Positions 34,013 through 42,930 of a stretch of DNA of 64,000 nt are shown piece by piece. The translations under genes were made by a program, and so were the position numbers. Source of the stretch: Leeuwenhoekiella marinoflava DSM 3653 (GTDB lineage: Bacteria; Bacteroidota; Bacteroidia; Flavobacteriales; Flavobacteriaceae); assembly GCF_900129005.1 (NCBI RefSeq), contig NZ_FQUN01000013.1, positions 62,001 to 126,000 on the forward strand, in the 5' to 3' direction. The notes below the pieces were generated by a model. That model worked only from the letters and a program-made list of their open reading frames with translations, searched no databases and had not been told where the DNA came from. Numbering within the stretch: the first letter of the stretch is position 1; each line of letters starts with the position of its first letter.

Positions 34013-34498
34013 ATGAAAAAGATAGTTATTACCGGCATTTTGGTTGCTGCCCTAAGCTTAAGCTGTGATGATACACGCAAGGCTTTTCACGAAAATTACT
34101 TAGAGTTTGTTATGCATACCGATAGTCTTGAGGTCGTTCATGATGCGATGATAGTTTCTCATGAACAGCTAAAAACAGATACAAGAACCTTAAGTCAAAA
34201 ACTTAAGGATGTAGAAGAAACCGACTCTATCGCGATGGCTGACTTGCAAAAACATCAGATGCTTTTGAAACAGCAGTCTGAAACGTTAAAAAAACTGAAA
34301 AGCATAATTGAAAGCCATAGCGAACTCAAAGCCTATTTTATGTCAGACAGCATCAGCTTAACACAAATGGAGCAGCAACTTACCGATATGGAGGTCAATA
34401 ACGAAGAAATTGCTGCGCGACTCAATCAAATTAAAACAGAATTGAAAACTATTGAAGCTGAACAAGAGGCTTTAAAGCAATCAAGCGAAGAAGAATAA
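34013..34498 (+). CDS. Coiled-coil lipoprotein of unknown function
   Basis: The start at 34013 gives about 161 residues beginning MKKIVITGILVAALSLSC, with a lipobox whose Cys is residue 18. The rest is almost entirely helical with long heptad patterns (TDTRTLSQKLKDVEETDSI, then HQMLLKQQSETLKKLKSII), so a coiled coil is likely from about 45 to 160. The upstream ATG 33998 adds five residues that do not fit a signal. It is probably anchored in the inner or outer membrane, facing the periplasm. No enzyme motif is seen. It is single and ends in a terminator. Confidence 0.75.
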   Translation: MKKIVITGILVAALSLSCDDTRKAFHENYLEFVMHTDSLEVVHDAMIVSHEQLKTDTRTLSQKLKDVEETDSIAMADLQKHQMLLKQQSETLKKLKSIIESHSELKAYFMSDSISLTQMEQQLTDMEVNNEEIAARLNQIKTELKTIEAEQEALKQSSEEE

Positions 34499-34553
34499 TC
34501 AGTTAAGGACTCCTTATTTTGATCTTTTCTGAAAAAACTATTCTAAAATTTAG

Positions 34554-34588
34554 AAGTCCGTTGAATTTATTTTCAACGGACTTTTTTG
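34554..34588 (+). terminator. Terminator after the coiled-coil lipoprotein
   Basis: AAGTCCGTTGAA, loop TTTATT, TTCAACGGACTT, then TTTTG. The stem is a perfect 12 bp. Confidence 0.9.
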
Positions 34589-34642
34589 TTTGAATAAAGC
34601 GGTTTGTACTAAAAACAACGGGCTTTTTAGTAAATTCCCTTA

Positions 34643-34682
34643 TGCAAGCCTTGGTGTCTAATAATCTCGATTATTTAGTAAA
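34643..34682 (+). repeat. Dispersed intergenic repeat, degenerate copy R3
   Basis: GCAAGCCTTGG followed by a spacer and CTCGATTATTTAG, TAAA. The palindrome is imperfect here. The core ends 42 bases before the start of the S9-FGE gene, as R2 does before map. Confidence 0.65.
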
Positions 34683-34723
34683 TTCAAGAAATCAAAATTT
34701 GTTTTTATATCAATTATTCAAAT

Positions 34724-37423
34724 ATGTTTAAAAAACTATTCTTCTCAATCTTAATCTGCATATTATCAATCGGTAAATTATTTGCCCAAGAAGACAAGAA
34801 GGATCCAAAATTATGGACACCTGAAGATATAATCAATACAGAAGCTATGCGCTCTCCGGTTTTCGCCCCAGATGGGACCAAGGTGATCTGGACCAAGCGT
34901 GAACCGGTAAAGAAAAAAGACAAATTTATTTCTACCCTGTATCTAACTCACCTTAATGTTAAAAAAGATGATACGTTTCTGACTATAAAACTCACCCAAG
35001 GTGAGGAGAACGATTACAATGCAGTGTTCGCTAAAGACAGTAAATCGCTATACTTTTTAAGTAGTAGAGACAAAGGTAAAAAACTTTGGAAACTCAGTCT
35101 TTATGGTGGTGAAGCTCAAGAAATACAGGAATTTAAAAACGGCATTTCCGCTATTAAGCTTAAAGATGAAAACACGCTGTTTTTTATTTCTAAAGATGGT
35201 AAAACCCTTTACGATCTGGAAGCCGAAGAAAAAGAAGACGATGTAGAAGTTATTGAAGATTCATTGCATTGGCAACCCAATCATATTTATGCATTTGACC
35301 TTAAAGAAAAACAAACCACCCGCATCACAAATAACCCAAAACCCATCAACAGCTTTGAACTTTCACATAAAGGCGAGTGGCTTTATTACAATATGACCCG
35401 CAGCCTGAGTTATGGCGCTGATGCACAAAAAGACCCGTATAGTTATTTGATGAATTTAAAAACAGGCGAACAAAAACAAATTCTACAAGAGTTTGAATTT
35501 CCGGTGGGCAACGTCAGCTTTTCCGGTGATGATAGTGGTTTTTACTTTACAACCAGTTTTTCTTCAGATCCGCAATGGAATGGTGCCGGCATAACCGAAT
35601 TGTATTTCTACGATATCGCCTCTGCGAAAGCAATAAAAATAGAACTCGACTGGGATCTGGGTTTAGGCGGAGGCTTCACCGTGGTAGCTAACGATGTTTT
35701 GGTTTCTCTCGCCAATAAAGCTACGATGAAACTTGCTTATTATACCAAAAAAGGTTCGAGCTGGTCTAAATCTGAAATGGATTTTGACTCAAAAAATGAA
35801 CATGTATCTGTTGATGCGGTTGCAGACGATGCTTCAAAACTTATCTACACCTATTCTACTGCATCTCAACTGCCACAGTATTTTATCGCAGATCTCAAAA
35901 AGAATAAAACTGCTAATGAAACCACTTTTATAACCCTTAACAAAAAATTGGAAAAGAAATACATGCCGAAAAGTGAAGTGATGACTTGGACGGGGTATAA
36001 CGGCGATGAAGTGACGGGTATTTTATATTATCCCAATAATTATGAGGCTGGAAAAAAATATCCGTTAATGCTAAATATTCACGGTGGCCCCTCTAGTCAG
36101 GATATCGATGAATGGTCGGGTAGCTGGGCATATTACCCTTCAATATTGACACAAAAAAATATGTTTGTTTTGATGCCCAATTACCACGGCTCTACCAATC
36201 ACGGTTTAGCATACACCGAAGCGATAAAAGGCAATTATTATGAACCCGAATTAGAAGATATCACTAAAGGAATAGACAAACTCGTTAAAGAAGGCAAAGT
36301 AGATCGTGAACAAATGGGAACAATGGGTTGGTCTAACGGTGCGATTATTACCACCATGTTAACGGTAAAATATCCTGATATGTTTAAAGTAGCCGCTCCA
36401 GGAGCCGGTGATGTAAACTGGACTTCAGATTTTGGGACCTGTCAGTTTGGGGTGAGTTTTGATCAAAGTTATTTTGGTGGTGCTCCATGGGATGATACAG
36501 GTGGCAAACCTTATAACGAAAACTACCTCATAAAATCTCCTCTTTTTGAGATCGAAAAAATAAAGACTCCTACGATCATTTTTCACGGTAGTGAAGACCG
36601 TGCCGTACCCCGTGATCAGGGTTGGGAATATTACCGGGGCTTGCAGCAAGTAGGTGAAACACCGGTTAAATTTTTATGGTTTCCCGATCAACCTCACGGT
36701 TTGAGTAAGATCACCCATCAGTTGCGTAAAATGAAAGAAGAAATTGCTTGGATTGACACCTACCTATTTGATAAAAAACCGGAAAATAACGAAGCCTTTA
36801 AAAAAGAGAGTCCGTTAGCAGCTGCTTTAAAACTGGAAGCTGCTGAAAAAGAAAATGGTCTGTACGGAGTTTTAGCTGAAGCAACCCTCATCCCTGAAAC
36901 CGTATCATTAAAAAAAGACAGCATCAGTCTAGGAAGATTTGAAGTTACCAATGCGCAGTTTAAAGCCTTCAAACCGGAGTTTACTTTTGAAGCAGGTAAA
37001 GAGAATTATCCTGTGGAAACCACATCAGTTGCTGCAAAATCCTATACCGAGTGGCTTTCTACGCTTACCGGGGAGACCTATAGATTACCAGACGCTAAAG
37101 AAGCTGAAGCCCTTCAGAAAAAAGCAGCTAAAAACATCGATAAACAGAATAATCTTAATTATTGGGCGGGATATGATCTCACCCCTGAAGATGCTGCATT
37201 GTTAACCAAAAAAATAAAAACGCTTACGATCAGCCTACTACAACCTGTAGGCATGCACGAGGGAGTAAGTATAGAGGATGCAACACTATATGATCTGGGT
37301 GGAAATGTAGCAGAATACAGTCTTAATGGAACTTACGATTATAGTGCTTATGACTTTGCAGATCCATATAATACAGAACCTGTAACCAGTAAGCACACCG
37401 GTTTTAGAGTTGTTAAAGAGTAA
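34724..37423 (+). CDS. S9 peptidase with C-terminal formylglycine-enzyme-like (FGE/SUMF1) domain, secreted
   Basis: The 899-residue protein has a signal peptide (hydrophobic to about 20, then LFAQ). A seven-blade propeller of WD40-like/PD40 repeats runs to about 400. An S9 alpha/beta hydrolase domain follows with Ser537 in MGWSNGAIITTML, Asp in HGSEDRAVPRD and His in DQPHGLSKITH. Residues about 725-899 add an FGE-sulfatase-type fold: ISLGRFEVTNAQFKAF, TEWLSTLTGETYRLPDAKE and YDLGGNVAEYSLNG, ending HTGFRVVKE. The copper/Cys catalytic residues of true FGE are not seen, so this part is probably a binding module. It is likely surface or periplasmic and lies ahead of a tricorn-like protease. Confidence 0.9.
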   Translation: MFKKLFFSILICILSIGKLFAQEDKKDPKLWTPEDIINTEAMRSPVFAPDGTKVIWTKREPVKKKDKFISTLYLTHLNVKKDDTFLTIKLTQGEENDYNAVFAKDSKSLYFLSSRDKGKKLWKLSLYGGEAQEIQEFKNGISAIKLKDENTLFFISKDGKTLYDLEAEEKEDDVEVIEDSLHWQPNHIYAFDLKEKQTTRITNNPKPINSFELSHKGEWLYYNMTRSLSYGADAQKDPYSYLMNLKTGEQKQILQEFEFPVGNVSFSGDDSGFYFTTSFSSDPQWNGAGITELYFYDIASAKAIKIELDWDLGLGGGFTVVANDVLVSLANKATMKLAYYTKKGSSWSKSEMDFDSKNEHVSVDAVADDASKLIYTYSTASQLPQYFIADLKKNKTANETTFITLNKKLEKKYMPKSEVMTWTGYNGDEVTGILYYPNNYEAGKKYPLMLNIHGGPSSQDIDEWSGSWAYYPSILTQKNMFVLMPNYHGSTNHGLAYTEAIKGNYYEPELEDITKGIDKLVKEGKVDREQMGTMGWSNGAIITTMLTVKYPDMFKVAAPGAGDVNWTSDFGTCQFGVSFDQSYFGGAPWDDTGGKPYNENYLIKSPLFEIEKIKTPTIIFHGSEDRAVPRDQGWEYYRGLQQVGETPVKFLWFPDQPHGLSKITHQLRKMKEEIAWIDTYLFDKKPENNEAFKKESPLAAALKLEAAEKENGLYGVLAEATLIPETVSLKKDSISLGRFEVTNAQFKAFKPEFTFEAGKENYPVETTSVAAKSYTEWLSTLTGETYRLPDAKEAEALQKKAAKNIDKQNNLNYWAGYDLTPEDAALLTKKIKTLTISLLQPVGMHEGVSIEDATLYDLGGNVAEYSLNGTYDYSAYDFADPYNTEPVTSKHTGFRVVKE

Positions 37424-37457
37424 CTATAAACAATATCGGATAAACTTTGAAGAATTT

Positions 37458-37480
37458 TTTAATCCCGATTATCGGGTAAA
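37458..37480 (+). repeat. Dispersed intergenic repeat, core-only copy R4 (compensated palindrome)
   Basis: TTTAATCCCGATTATCGGG then TAAA. Relative to the other copies both arms changed together (CTCGA to CCCGA and TCGAG to TCGGG), preserving the stem. It lies 12 bases before the tricorn-like gene. Confidence 0.7.
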
Positions 37481-37491
37481 TCAATCAAAAT

Positions 37492-40400
37492 ATGAAAATC
37501 AAAAATCAAATCTTTAGTCTAATCACAGGACTCCTCTCTCTAAGTGGTGTCAGTCAGATCAATCAAACAGATACGCGCTTGTTAGACGAACCGGCAATCA
37601 GTAAAAATCATATTGCTTTTATTTATGCAGAAGACCTTTGGGTTGCCAATAAAGACGGCTCACAACCAAGACGGCTTACCATAGATGAAGGTGTGGAGTA
37701 TAATCCGGTGTTTTCACCTGATGGTAAAACCATCGCATTCAGCGCAGAATATGACGGAAACATGGATGTTTTTACGGTTCCCACCGCAGGTGGTGTTCCC
37801 ACCCGTTTAACCTGGCATCCGTATCCAGATTATGTGCGAGACTTTACCCCAGACGGCAAGCATGTGCTTTTTGCATCACAACGAGCCATTTTCACCAATA
37901 GATATACCGAACTTTTTACCGTTCCTGTTAGTGGCGGTCAGGCAGCAGAATTAGAAATTCCAAATGCCTTCTGGGCGAGTTATTCTAATGACGGAAAATA
38001 CATCGCCTACACCCCCATACCCGACCGTTTTAATCAATGGAAACATTACCGCGGCGGTACACAAAGTCGTATTTTTATTTTTGATACGGCAAATCAGGAG
38101 ATTGTAGAAATCCCAAAACCGGCTTCAGGAAGTAACGACACCCAACCGGAATTCTTAGGGGATCAGATTTATTTCAGAAGCGATCGAGATGGAGAATTTA
38201 ATCTGCACAGCTATGATATCAATACCAAACAAGTTGAGCAATTAACCGACTTTAAAGACTATGGCTTACAAGATGTTTCGGTATCTGAAAGCGGAACAAT
38301 TATTCTCGAACAAGCTGGATATTTACACACCTTCAACCCCTCAACAAAAAGCTTAGAAAAACTAAAAATCGGTATTGCAACAGATTTGCTCGAGCTGCGT
38401 CCACGCTTTGTAAGCGGCAGCAGTTATGTGCGCAGTGCAGCGATATCGCCTACTGGTGCTCGTGTTGTGCTAGATTTTAGAGGAGAAATTGTTACTGTAC
38501 CGGCAGAAAAAGGAGACGTCGCCAACTTAACTGAAACTCCTGGCGTTCACGAAACCTTCCCAAAATGGTCACCAGACAGCAAATCTATCGCTTATTTCTC
38601 TGATGCAAGTGGTGAATATGCTTTGCACATAAAAGACCAGAACAGTGTTGAAGAGGCTAAAGCTATAGCGTTAGACGGCACCGGGTTTTATGCTTATTTG
38701 CACTGGTCTCCAGACAGTAAAAAAGTAGCTTACGTAGACAATGGAAGAAATCTGTATATCACGACAGTTGCGACCGGAAAAACAAAAAAAGTTGCTCAAG
38801 ACATTTTGTATCAGCCGGCAGATTATCGGGATCTTTTCGGAAGCTGGTCTGGAGATTCTAACTGGTTAGCCTATACTTTGATTACCGAAACCAATTTTGA
38901 GCAAGCCTATATCTTTTCGCTTAGCGAAAACAAATCTTATCCTATTTCAGACGGACTCTCCAATGTCACTGAACCTACGTTTGACCCTAGTGGGAAATAT
39001 TTGTACCTCACTGCTTCTACAGATGCCGGTCCCCTTGTGAATTGGTTTGATCAGTCTAATCAGGATATGGAATCTTCAAATGCACTCTATTTAATAACCT
39101 TACAAAAAGAAGTGAAATCTCCTTTTGCTAAAGAAAATGATGTTGAAGTTATTGCTGAAAAAGAAAAAGAGACCGAAGAAAAAAAGGAAAAAAAGAAAGA
39201 AACTCCTTCTTTGAAAATAGACTGGGATGGGATTATGAATCGTATGGTTTCGGTACCTGTGGGAACGGGACAATTTGGTTCGCTATCAGTGCCAAAAGAA
39301 GGGATGCTATATTACTTATCTTATCCTTCTCACGATGGAGAAACTACTATGCATCTCTATAATCTTGCTGAACAAAAAGATGAAGAACTGCTTGAAACCT
39401 ACTCCTATGAAATTTCCGCCAACGGCGAAAAAATGCTGTATGCCAATTCCGGCAGTTGGTTTGTTGCTGACCTTGGAAAAAAAGCTGATAAGGCTCCCTT
39501 AAATTTAGATGGTATTCAGGTTAAAATTGATCCGAAACAAGAATGGAAAAACATCTTTAATGAAGCCTGGCGTGTGAACCGTGATTACTTTTACGATCCT
39601 GAAATGCACGGTGTAGACTGGGATGCGATGAAAAATAAATATGAAGGGTTCATCCCTGATGTTGCTGCAAAAAGTGATCTGTATCGCGTAATGAGTTGGA
39701 TGTTTGCTGAACTATCTGTAGGACATCACCGTTTTGATTATCGCGGGGATAATAGAGTGGAGAAAAAAAGTATCAGCGGTGGTTTACTGGGAGCTGATTA
39801 TGTCGTAAAAAACAATCGGTATCAAATTTCAAAAATATACGGTGGCCTCAATTGGAATCCAGATCTGCGTTCTCCACTTACCGAACCCGGAATAGAGGCT
39901 AGTGTAGGTGATTATATCATTAAAGTAGATGGAAAAGAAGTGACAGCAGCAGATAACCTTTATAGTTTTTTTGAAAATAAAGCCGGTAAATTGGTTACGC
40001 TTACCTTATCTGCAAATGCAAACGGTTCTAATGCCCACGATGAAGAAGTCACAACTATTGCTTCTGATCGCGATTTAAGAAACCGGGATTGGGTAGAAGG
40101 TAATATCAAAAAAGTAGATGAAGCCACAAACGGTCAGGTCGCTTATGTTTATGTGCCCAACACAGCAACAGGAGGACACGAATATTTTAAGCGGTATTTT
40201 TACCCTCAGGCTACTAAAAAAGCAATTATTGTAGATGAGCGTTTTAATGGCGGTGGTCAACTGGCTGATTATGTCATAGACCTACTCAACAAGCCAATGC
40301 AGAGTTATTGGAACTTTAGATACGGTAAGGATATGAAAGCGCCCAGCGCTTCTATACAAGGGCCTAAAGTCATGCTTATTGATGAAACAGCCGGTTCTGG

Positions 40401-40737
40401 CGGGGATTATTTACCGTATTTATTCCGAAGAAACAAGCTGGGAACACTTGTAGGTAAACGCACTTGGGGCGGTCTCGTAGGTGTTTTGGGATATCCGGAA
40501 TTTATAGACGGTGGTATTGTAACGGCTCCAAACGTAGCTTTTTATAATGAAGATGGTTTTGGAATCGAAAATGTAGGAACGCCTCCAGATGTTGAAGTAG
40601 AACAAACACCAAAAGAGGTAATTTCCGGTAAAGATCCACAATTAGAAAAAGCGATTGATATTATTTTAAAACAGCTGAAAGAAAATCCGCCTAAAGAGTT
40701 GAGTACTCCAACATATCCAAATAAAACAAGAGATTAA
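37492..40737 (+). CDS. Tricorn-like S41 family peptidase, secreted
   Basis: The 1081-residue protein has a signal peptide, then two propeller-like stretches with PD40 repeats (VFSPDGKTIAFSAEYDGNMD, KWSPDSKSIAYFSD). A Lys/Glu-rich linker lies at about 548-575 (KEKETEEKKEKKKE). A tricorn core domain follows (EAWRVNRDYFYDPEMHGVDW), then a PDZ domain (GDYIIKVDGKEVTAADN) and the S41 catalytic domain with Ser969 in DETAGSGGDYLPYLF. VGHHRFDYR contributes the His region. This is the layout of archaeal tricorn and its Bacteroidota homologues, which trim peptides to short products. A periplasmic site is likely given the signal. It follows the S9-FGE gene by 68 bases. Confidence 0.92.
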   Translation: MKIKNQIFSLITGLLSLSGVSQINQTDTRLLDEPAISKNHIAFIYAEDLWVANKDGSQPRRLTIDEGVEYNPVFSPDGKTIAFSAEYDGNMDVFTVPTAGGVPTRLTWHPYPDYVRDFTPDGKHVLFASQRAIFTNRYTELFTVPVSGGQAAELEIPNAFWASYSNDGKYIAYTPIPDRFNQWKHYRGGTQSRIFIFDTANQEIVEIPKPASGSNDTQPEFLGDQIYFRSDRDGEFNLHSYDINTKQVEQLTDFKDYGLQDVSVSESGTIILEQAGYLHTFNPSTKSLEKLKIGIATDLLELRPRFVSGSSYVRSAAISPTGARVVLDFRGEIVTVPAEKGDVANLTETPGVHETFPKWSPDSKSIAYFSDASGEYALHIKDQNSVEEAKAIALDGTGFYAYLHWSPDSKKVAYVDNGRNLYITTVATGKTKKVAQDILYQPADYRDLFGSWSGDSNWLAYTLITETNFEQAYIFSLSENKSYPISDGLSNVTEPTFDPSGKYLYLTASTDAGPLVNWFDQSNQDMESSNALYLITLQKEVKSPFAKENDVEVIAEKEKETEEKKEKKKETPSLKIDWDGIMNRMVSVPVGTGQFGSLSVPKEGMLYYLSYPSHDGETTMHLYNLAEQKDEELLETYSYEISANGEKMLYANSGSWFVADLGKKADKAPLNLDGIQVKIDPKQEWKNIFNEAWRVNRDYFYDPEMHGVDWDAMKNKYEGFIPDVAAKSDLYRVMSWMFAELSVGHHRFDYRGDNRVEKKSISGGLLGADYVVKNNRYQISKIYGGLNWNPDLRSPLTEPGIEASVGDYIIKVDGKEVTAADNLYSFFENKAGKLVTLTLSANANGSNAHDEEVTTIASDRDLRNRDWVEGNIKKVDEATNGQVAYVYVPNTATGGHEYFKRYFYPQATKKAIIVDERFNGGGQLADYVIDLLNKPMQSYWNFRYGKDMKAPSASIQGPKVMLIDETAGSGGDYLPYLFRRNKLGTLVGKRTWGGLVGVLGYPEFIDGGIVTAPNVAFYNEDGFGIENVGTPPDVEVEQTPKEVISGKDPQLEKAIDIILKQLKENPPKELSTPTYPNKTRD

Positions 40738-40755
40738 AACTCAAGTTTAAGTGTT

Positions 40756-40785
40756 ATAAAGCCTGATCCAATGGTCAGGCTTTAT
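40756..40785. terminator. Bidirectional terminator between tricorn-like gene and DUF983
   Basis: ATAAAGCCTGA and TCAGGCTTTAT form a perfect 11-bp stem with an 8-base loop between convergent genes. Confidence 0.75.
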
Positions 40786-40792
40786 ATGTTAG

Positions 40793-41140
40793 CTATTTAT
40801 TATAAAAAAGATAAATCCATAAAGTACGGGCCAATTTAAAATTAAGGATGCTTGCTAAAATAATCACCCCCACTACTACCATAAAAGCGGTCAATAACGA
40901 AACCTTAAGTACAAAATAGAAAATTATAAAAACCATAAGGAATTCAGCTACTGTAATCCCGTAACTCACATACATTGCTCCGATAAAAAAACCGGATTCT
41001 TTCTCAAACTTCAAGTTACATTTATCACATCTAGTATGCATTTTTGGGACATGAAATGAAAATAACTGATGATTTGAATTGAAAATAGCTCCTTCTTTAC
41101 ACTTGGGACATTTAAACTTTAGTATATTAATTAAACTCAT
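40793..41140 (-). CDS. DUF983 family membrane protein with zinc-ribbon
   Basis: The 115-residue protein starts with a zinc-ribbon-like region, two Cys pairs at KCPKCKEGA and RCDKCNLKF (about 11-14 and 38-41). Two membrane helices follow (about 60-100). The central FEKESGFFIGAMYVSYG block is the family signature. DUF983 proteins are inner-membrane proteins without known activity, sometimes near cytochrome oxidase genes; no such gene is near here. It is single, diverging from the AraC gene by about 100 bases. Confidence 0.88.
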   Translation of the reverse strand: MSLINILKFKCPKCKEGAIFNSNHQLFSFHVPKMHTRCDKCNLKFEKESGFFIGAMYVSYGITVAEFLMVFIIFYFVLKVSLLTAFMVVVGVIILASILNFKLARTLWIYLFYNK

Positions 41141-41243
41141 AGTAATATCTTTTAAAGACTATGCAAAATTAATTGCTTCTCTTATTAAAAGACTTACAGC
41201 TAAGACTTCATTTTTTGTACTTTTAAGACATTATTAAACCTTT

Positions 41244-42125
41244 ATGAAACGAATCCCTGTTTTAAATATTAAAACCTTTGAACGTAAATTTAATGCATCA
41301 GATCTCTATGCCAATGACTTTGCGAACCACATAATTAGCAATAAAAATTTGGTTCATAAACCGCATACACACGACTTTTATTTGTGTGTTTTATTTACGG
41401 AAGGCTCAGGAAAACATGAGATTGATTTTGCAACATACCCTATTCAGACCGGTTCTGTTTTTTTCTTAAATCCGGGTCAAACGCACTTTTGGCAATTTGA
41501 TTCACAACCTGAGGGCTATATATTTTTTCACAGCCTAGAGCTGTTTGAAGTATCTTTTTCAAAACAGCGGCTTGAAAATTTTCCGTTTTATTATTCTGTA
41601 AATAATTCGCCTGTTCTAAACTTAAATTCAAATGAAACAGCTAAAATTAAAATTCGATTTGAAGAGATTTACACGGAATACAGATCTGAAAACAACTATA
41701 AAACAGAAAAAATCACAAGCCTGATTAATCTTGCTTATATTGATCTCTCTCGTATTTATTCAACAGAGAAGGAAGAAGAAAAAAGTAAATTATCTAGTAC
41801 TTACAGTGCTACACTAAGAGCTTTTGAAAAGCTTCTAGAAGAATACTTCAAAAGTGAAAAAGCAGCTTCTTTTTATGCTGAAAAACTAAACATCACAACC
41901 AAACACCTCAACCGCATTTTAAAAACTATACTAAATAAAACCACAACTGGTTTAATTAAAGAACGTACGCTATTAGAGGCAAAAAGACTTATTGTTCATA
42001 CCGAAAATTCATTAACTGAAATTTCCGAAATTTTAGATTATGAGGATTATGCTTATTTCTCCCGTATTTTTAAAGCAAAAACAAAACAAACTCCATTATC
42101 TTTCAAAAACAAATATTCCCATTAA
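41244..42125 (+). CDS. AraC-family transcriptional regulator
   Basis: The 293-residue protein has a cupin-like N-terminal ligand domain (THDFYLCVLFTEGSGKHEIDF, GSVFFLNPGQTHFW) and a C-terminal double helix-turn-helix of about 100 residues (SFYAEKLNITTKHLNRILK, SLTEISEILDYEDYAYFSRI, KAKTKQTPLSFKNKY). The layout is standard for HTH_18 regulators. A DUF1684 gene starts 11 bases after it, so they are co-transcribed and that gene is a probable target or partner. The ligand is unknown; a link to the arabinose operon 16 kb away is not supported. Confidence 0.9.
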   Translation: MKRIPVLNIKTFERKFNASDLYANDFANHIISNKNLVHKPHTHDFYLCVLFTEGSGKHEIDFATYPIQTGSVFFLNPGQTHFWQFDSQPEGYIFFHSLELFEVSFSKQRLENFPFYYSVNNSPVLNLNSNETAKIKIRFEEIYTEYRSENNYKTEKITSLINLAYIDLSRIYSTEKEEEKSKLSSTYSATLRAFEKLLEEYFKSEKAASFYAEKLNITTKHLNRILKTILNKTTTGLIKERTLLEAKRLIVHTENSLTEISEILDYEDYAYFSRIFKAKTKQTPLSFKNKYSH

Positions 42126-42136
42126 AAGCATTTTCT

Positions 42137-42742
42137 ATGATTAAGAGATTCCTATCAACTTTAATTGTAATTCTTGGAGGAACTGCATCTGCACAAACAA
42201 CTTACGAATCTGAAATTCTCGATTTTCAAAAAGACTTAAATGCGGAATACGTTAATCCAGAGGAATCTCCATTGACACCTGAAGAACAAAAAAAATTTGA
42301 GGGGCATCAATTCTATCCTATTGATTCAACCTATAAAGTTGTGGCAAAGTTTGTAAAAATTAAAAAGCCAAAAACTATCAAATTTCCTACCTCGTCAGGC
42401 GCACTAAAAAAATACGACACTTATGCAATTGCTGAATTTAAACTAAATGGAAAGCATTTCAAACTTCCTATTTATCAAAGTCATACACTACGAGAACTGG
42501 AAGAATATAAAGATTATTTATTCGTTCCTTTTACCGATTACACCAGTGGTGTAGAGACTTATGGAGCCGGTAGGTATATCGATTTGAAAATTCCGGAAGG
42601 AGAAACGATTATCATTGATTTTAATAAGGCTTATAATCCGTTTTGCGCATATAGTCCAAACTACTCATGCCCTATTCCTCCGGAAGACAATGATCTAAAA
42701 ACAGAAATAAAAGCAGGTATTTATGGGCCGGAAGGGCATTAA
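42137..42742 (+). CDS. DUF1684 domain protein, secreted
   Basis: The 201-residue protein has a signal peptide (MIKRFLSTLIVILGGTASAQ) and a DUF1684 domain. Seen are YESEILDFQKDLNAEYVNPEESPL near the start, FEGHQFYPID, and the hallmark ending YIDLKIPEGETIIIDFNKAYNPFCAYSPNYSCPIPPEDN. The conserved NPxCAYSxxxxCPxPPxxN motif is intact. Function is unknown; related proteins are annotated only by the domain. It lies 11 bases behind the AraC gene. Confidence 0.9.
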   Translation: MIKRFLSTLIVILGGTASAQTTYESEILDFQKDLNAEYVNPEESPLTPEEQKKFEGHQFYPIDSTYKVVAKFVKIKKPKTIKFPTSSGALKKYDTYAIAEFKLNGKHFKLPIYQSHTLRELEEYKDYLFVPFTDYTSGVETYGAGRYIDLKIPEGETIIIDFNKAYNPFCAYSPNYSCPIPPEDNDLKTEIKAGIYGPEGH

Positions 42743-42930
42743 AACTTTCTGTCTCATTACAGTTCTGGTGATCAATTCAAAATTTGTAAAATCTAATTTA
42801 AAATTTAAAAAGAAGTACAGGTTCTAGCTTAGCTTTTTTGATTGAGAGCCATCCTGCAAAAAACCCTCTTAAAACGGTCATTCGTCTCAAAAGCGAATTG
42901 ATGTTTGATAATTTTTAGCATCTTGCAGTG

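Noticed and set aside
41244-42125. AraC gene as regulator of the arabinose operon
   Set aside because: AraC here is a family name only; the gene is 16 kb away, in a unit with DUF1684, and nothing links it to arabinose.
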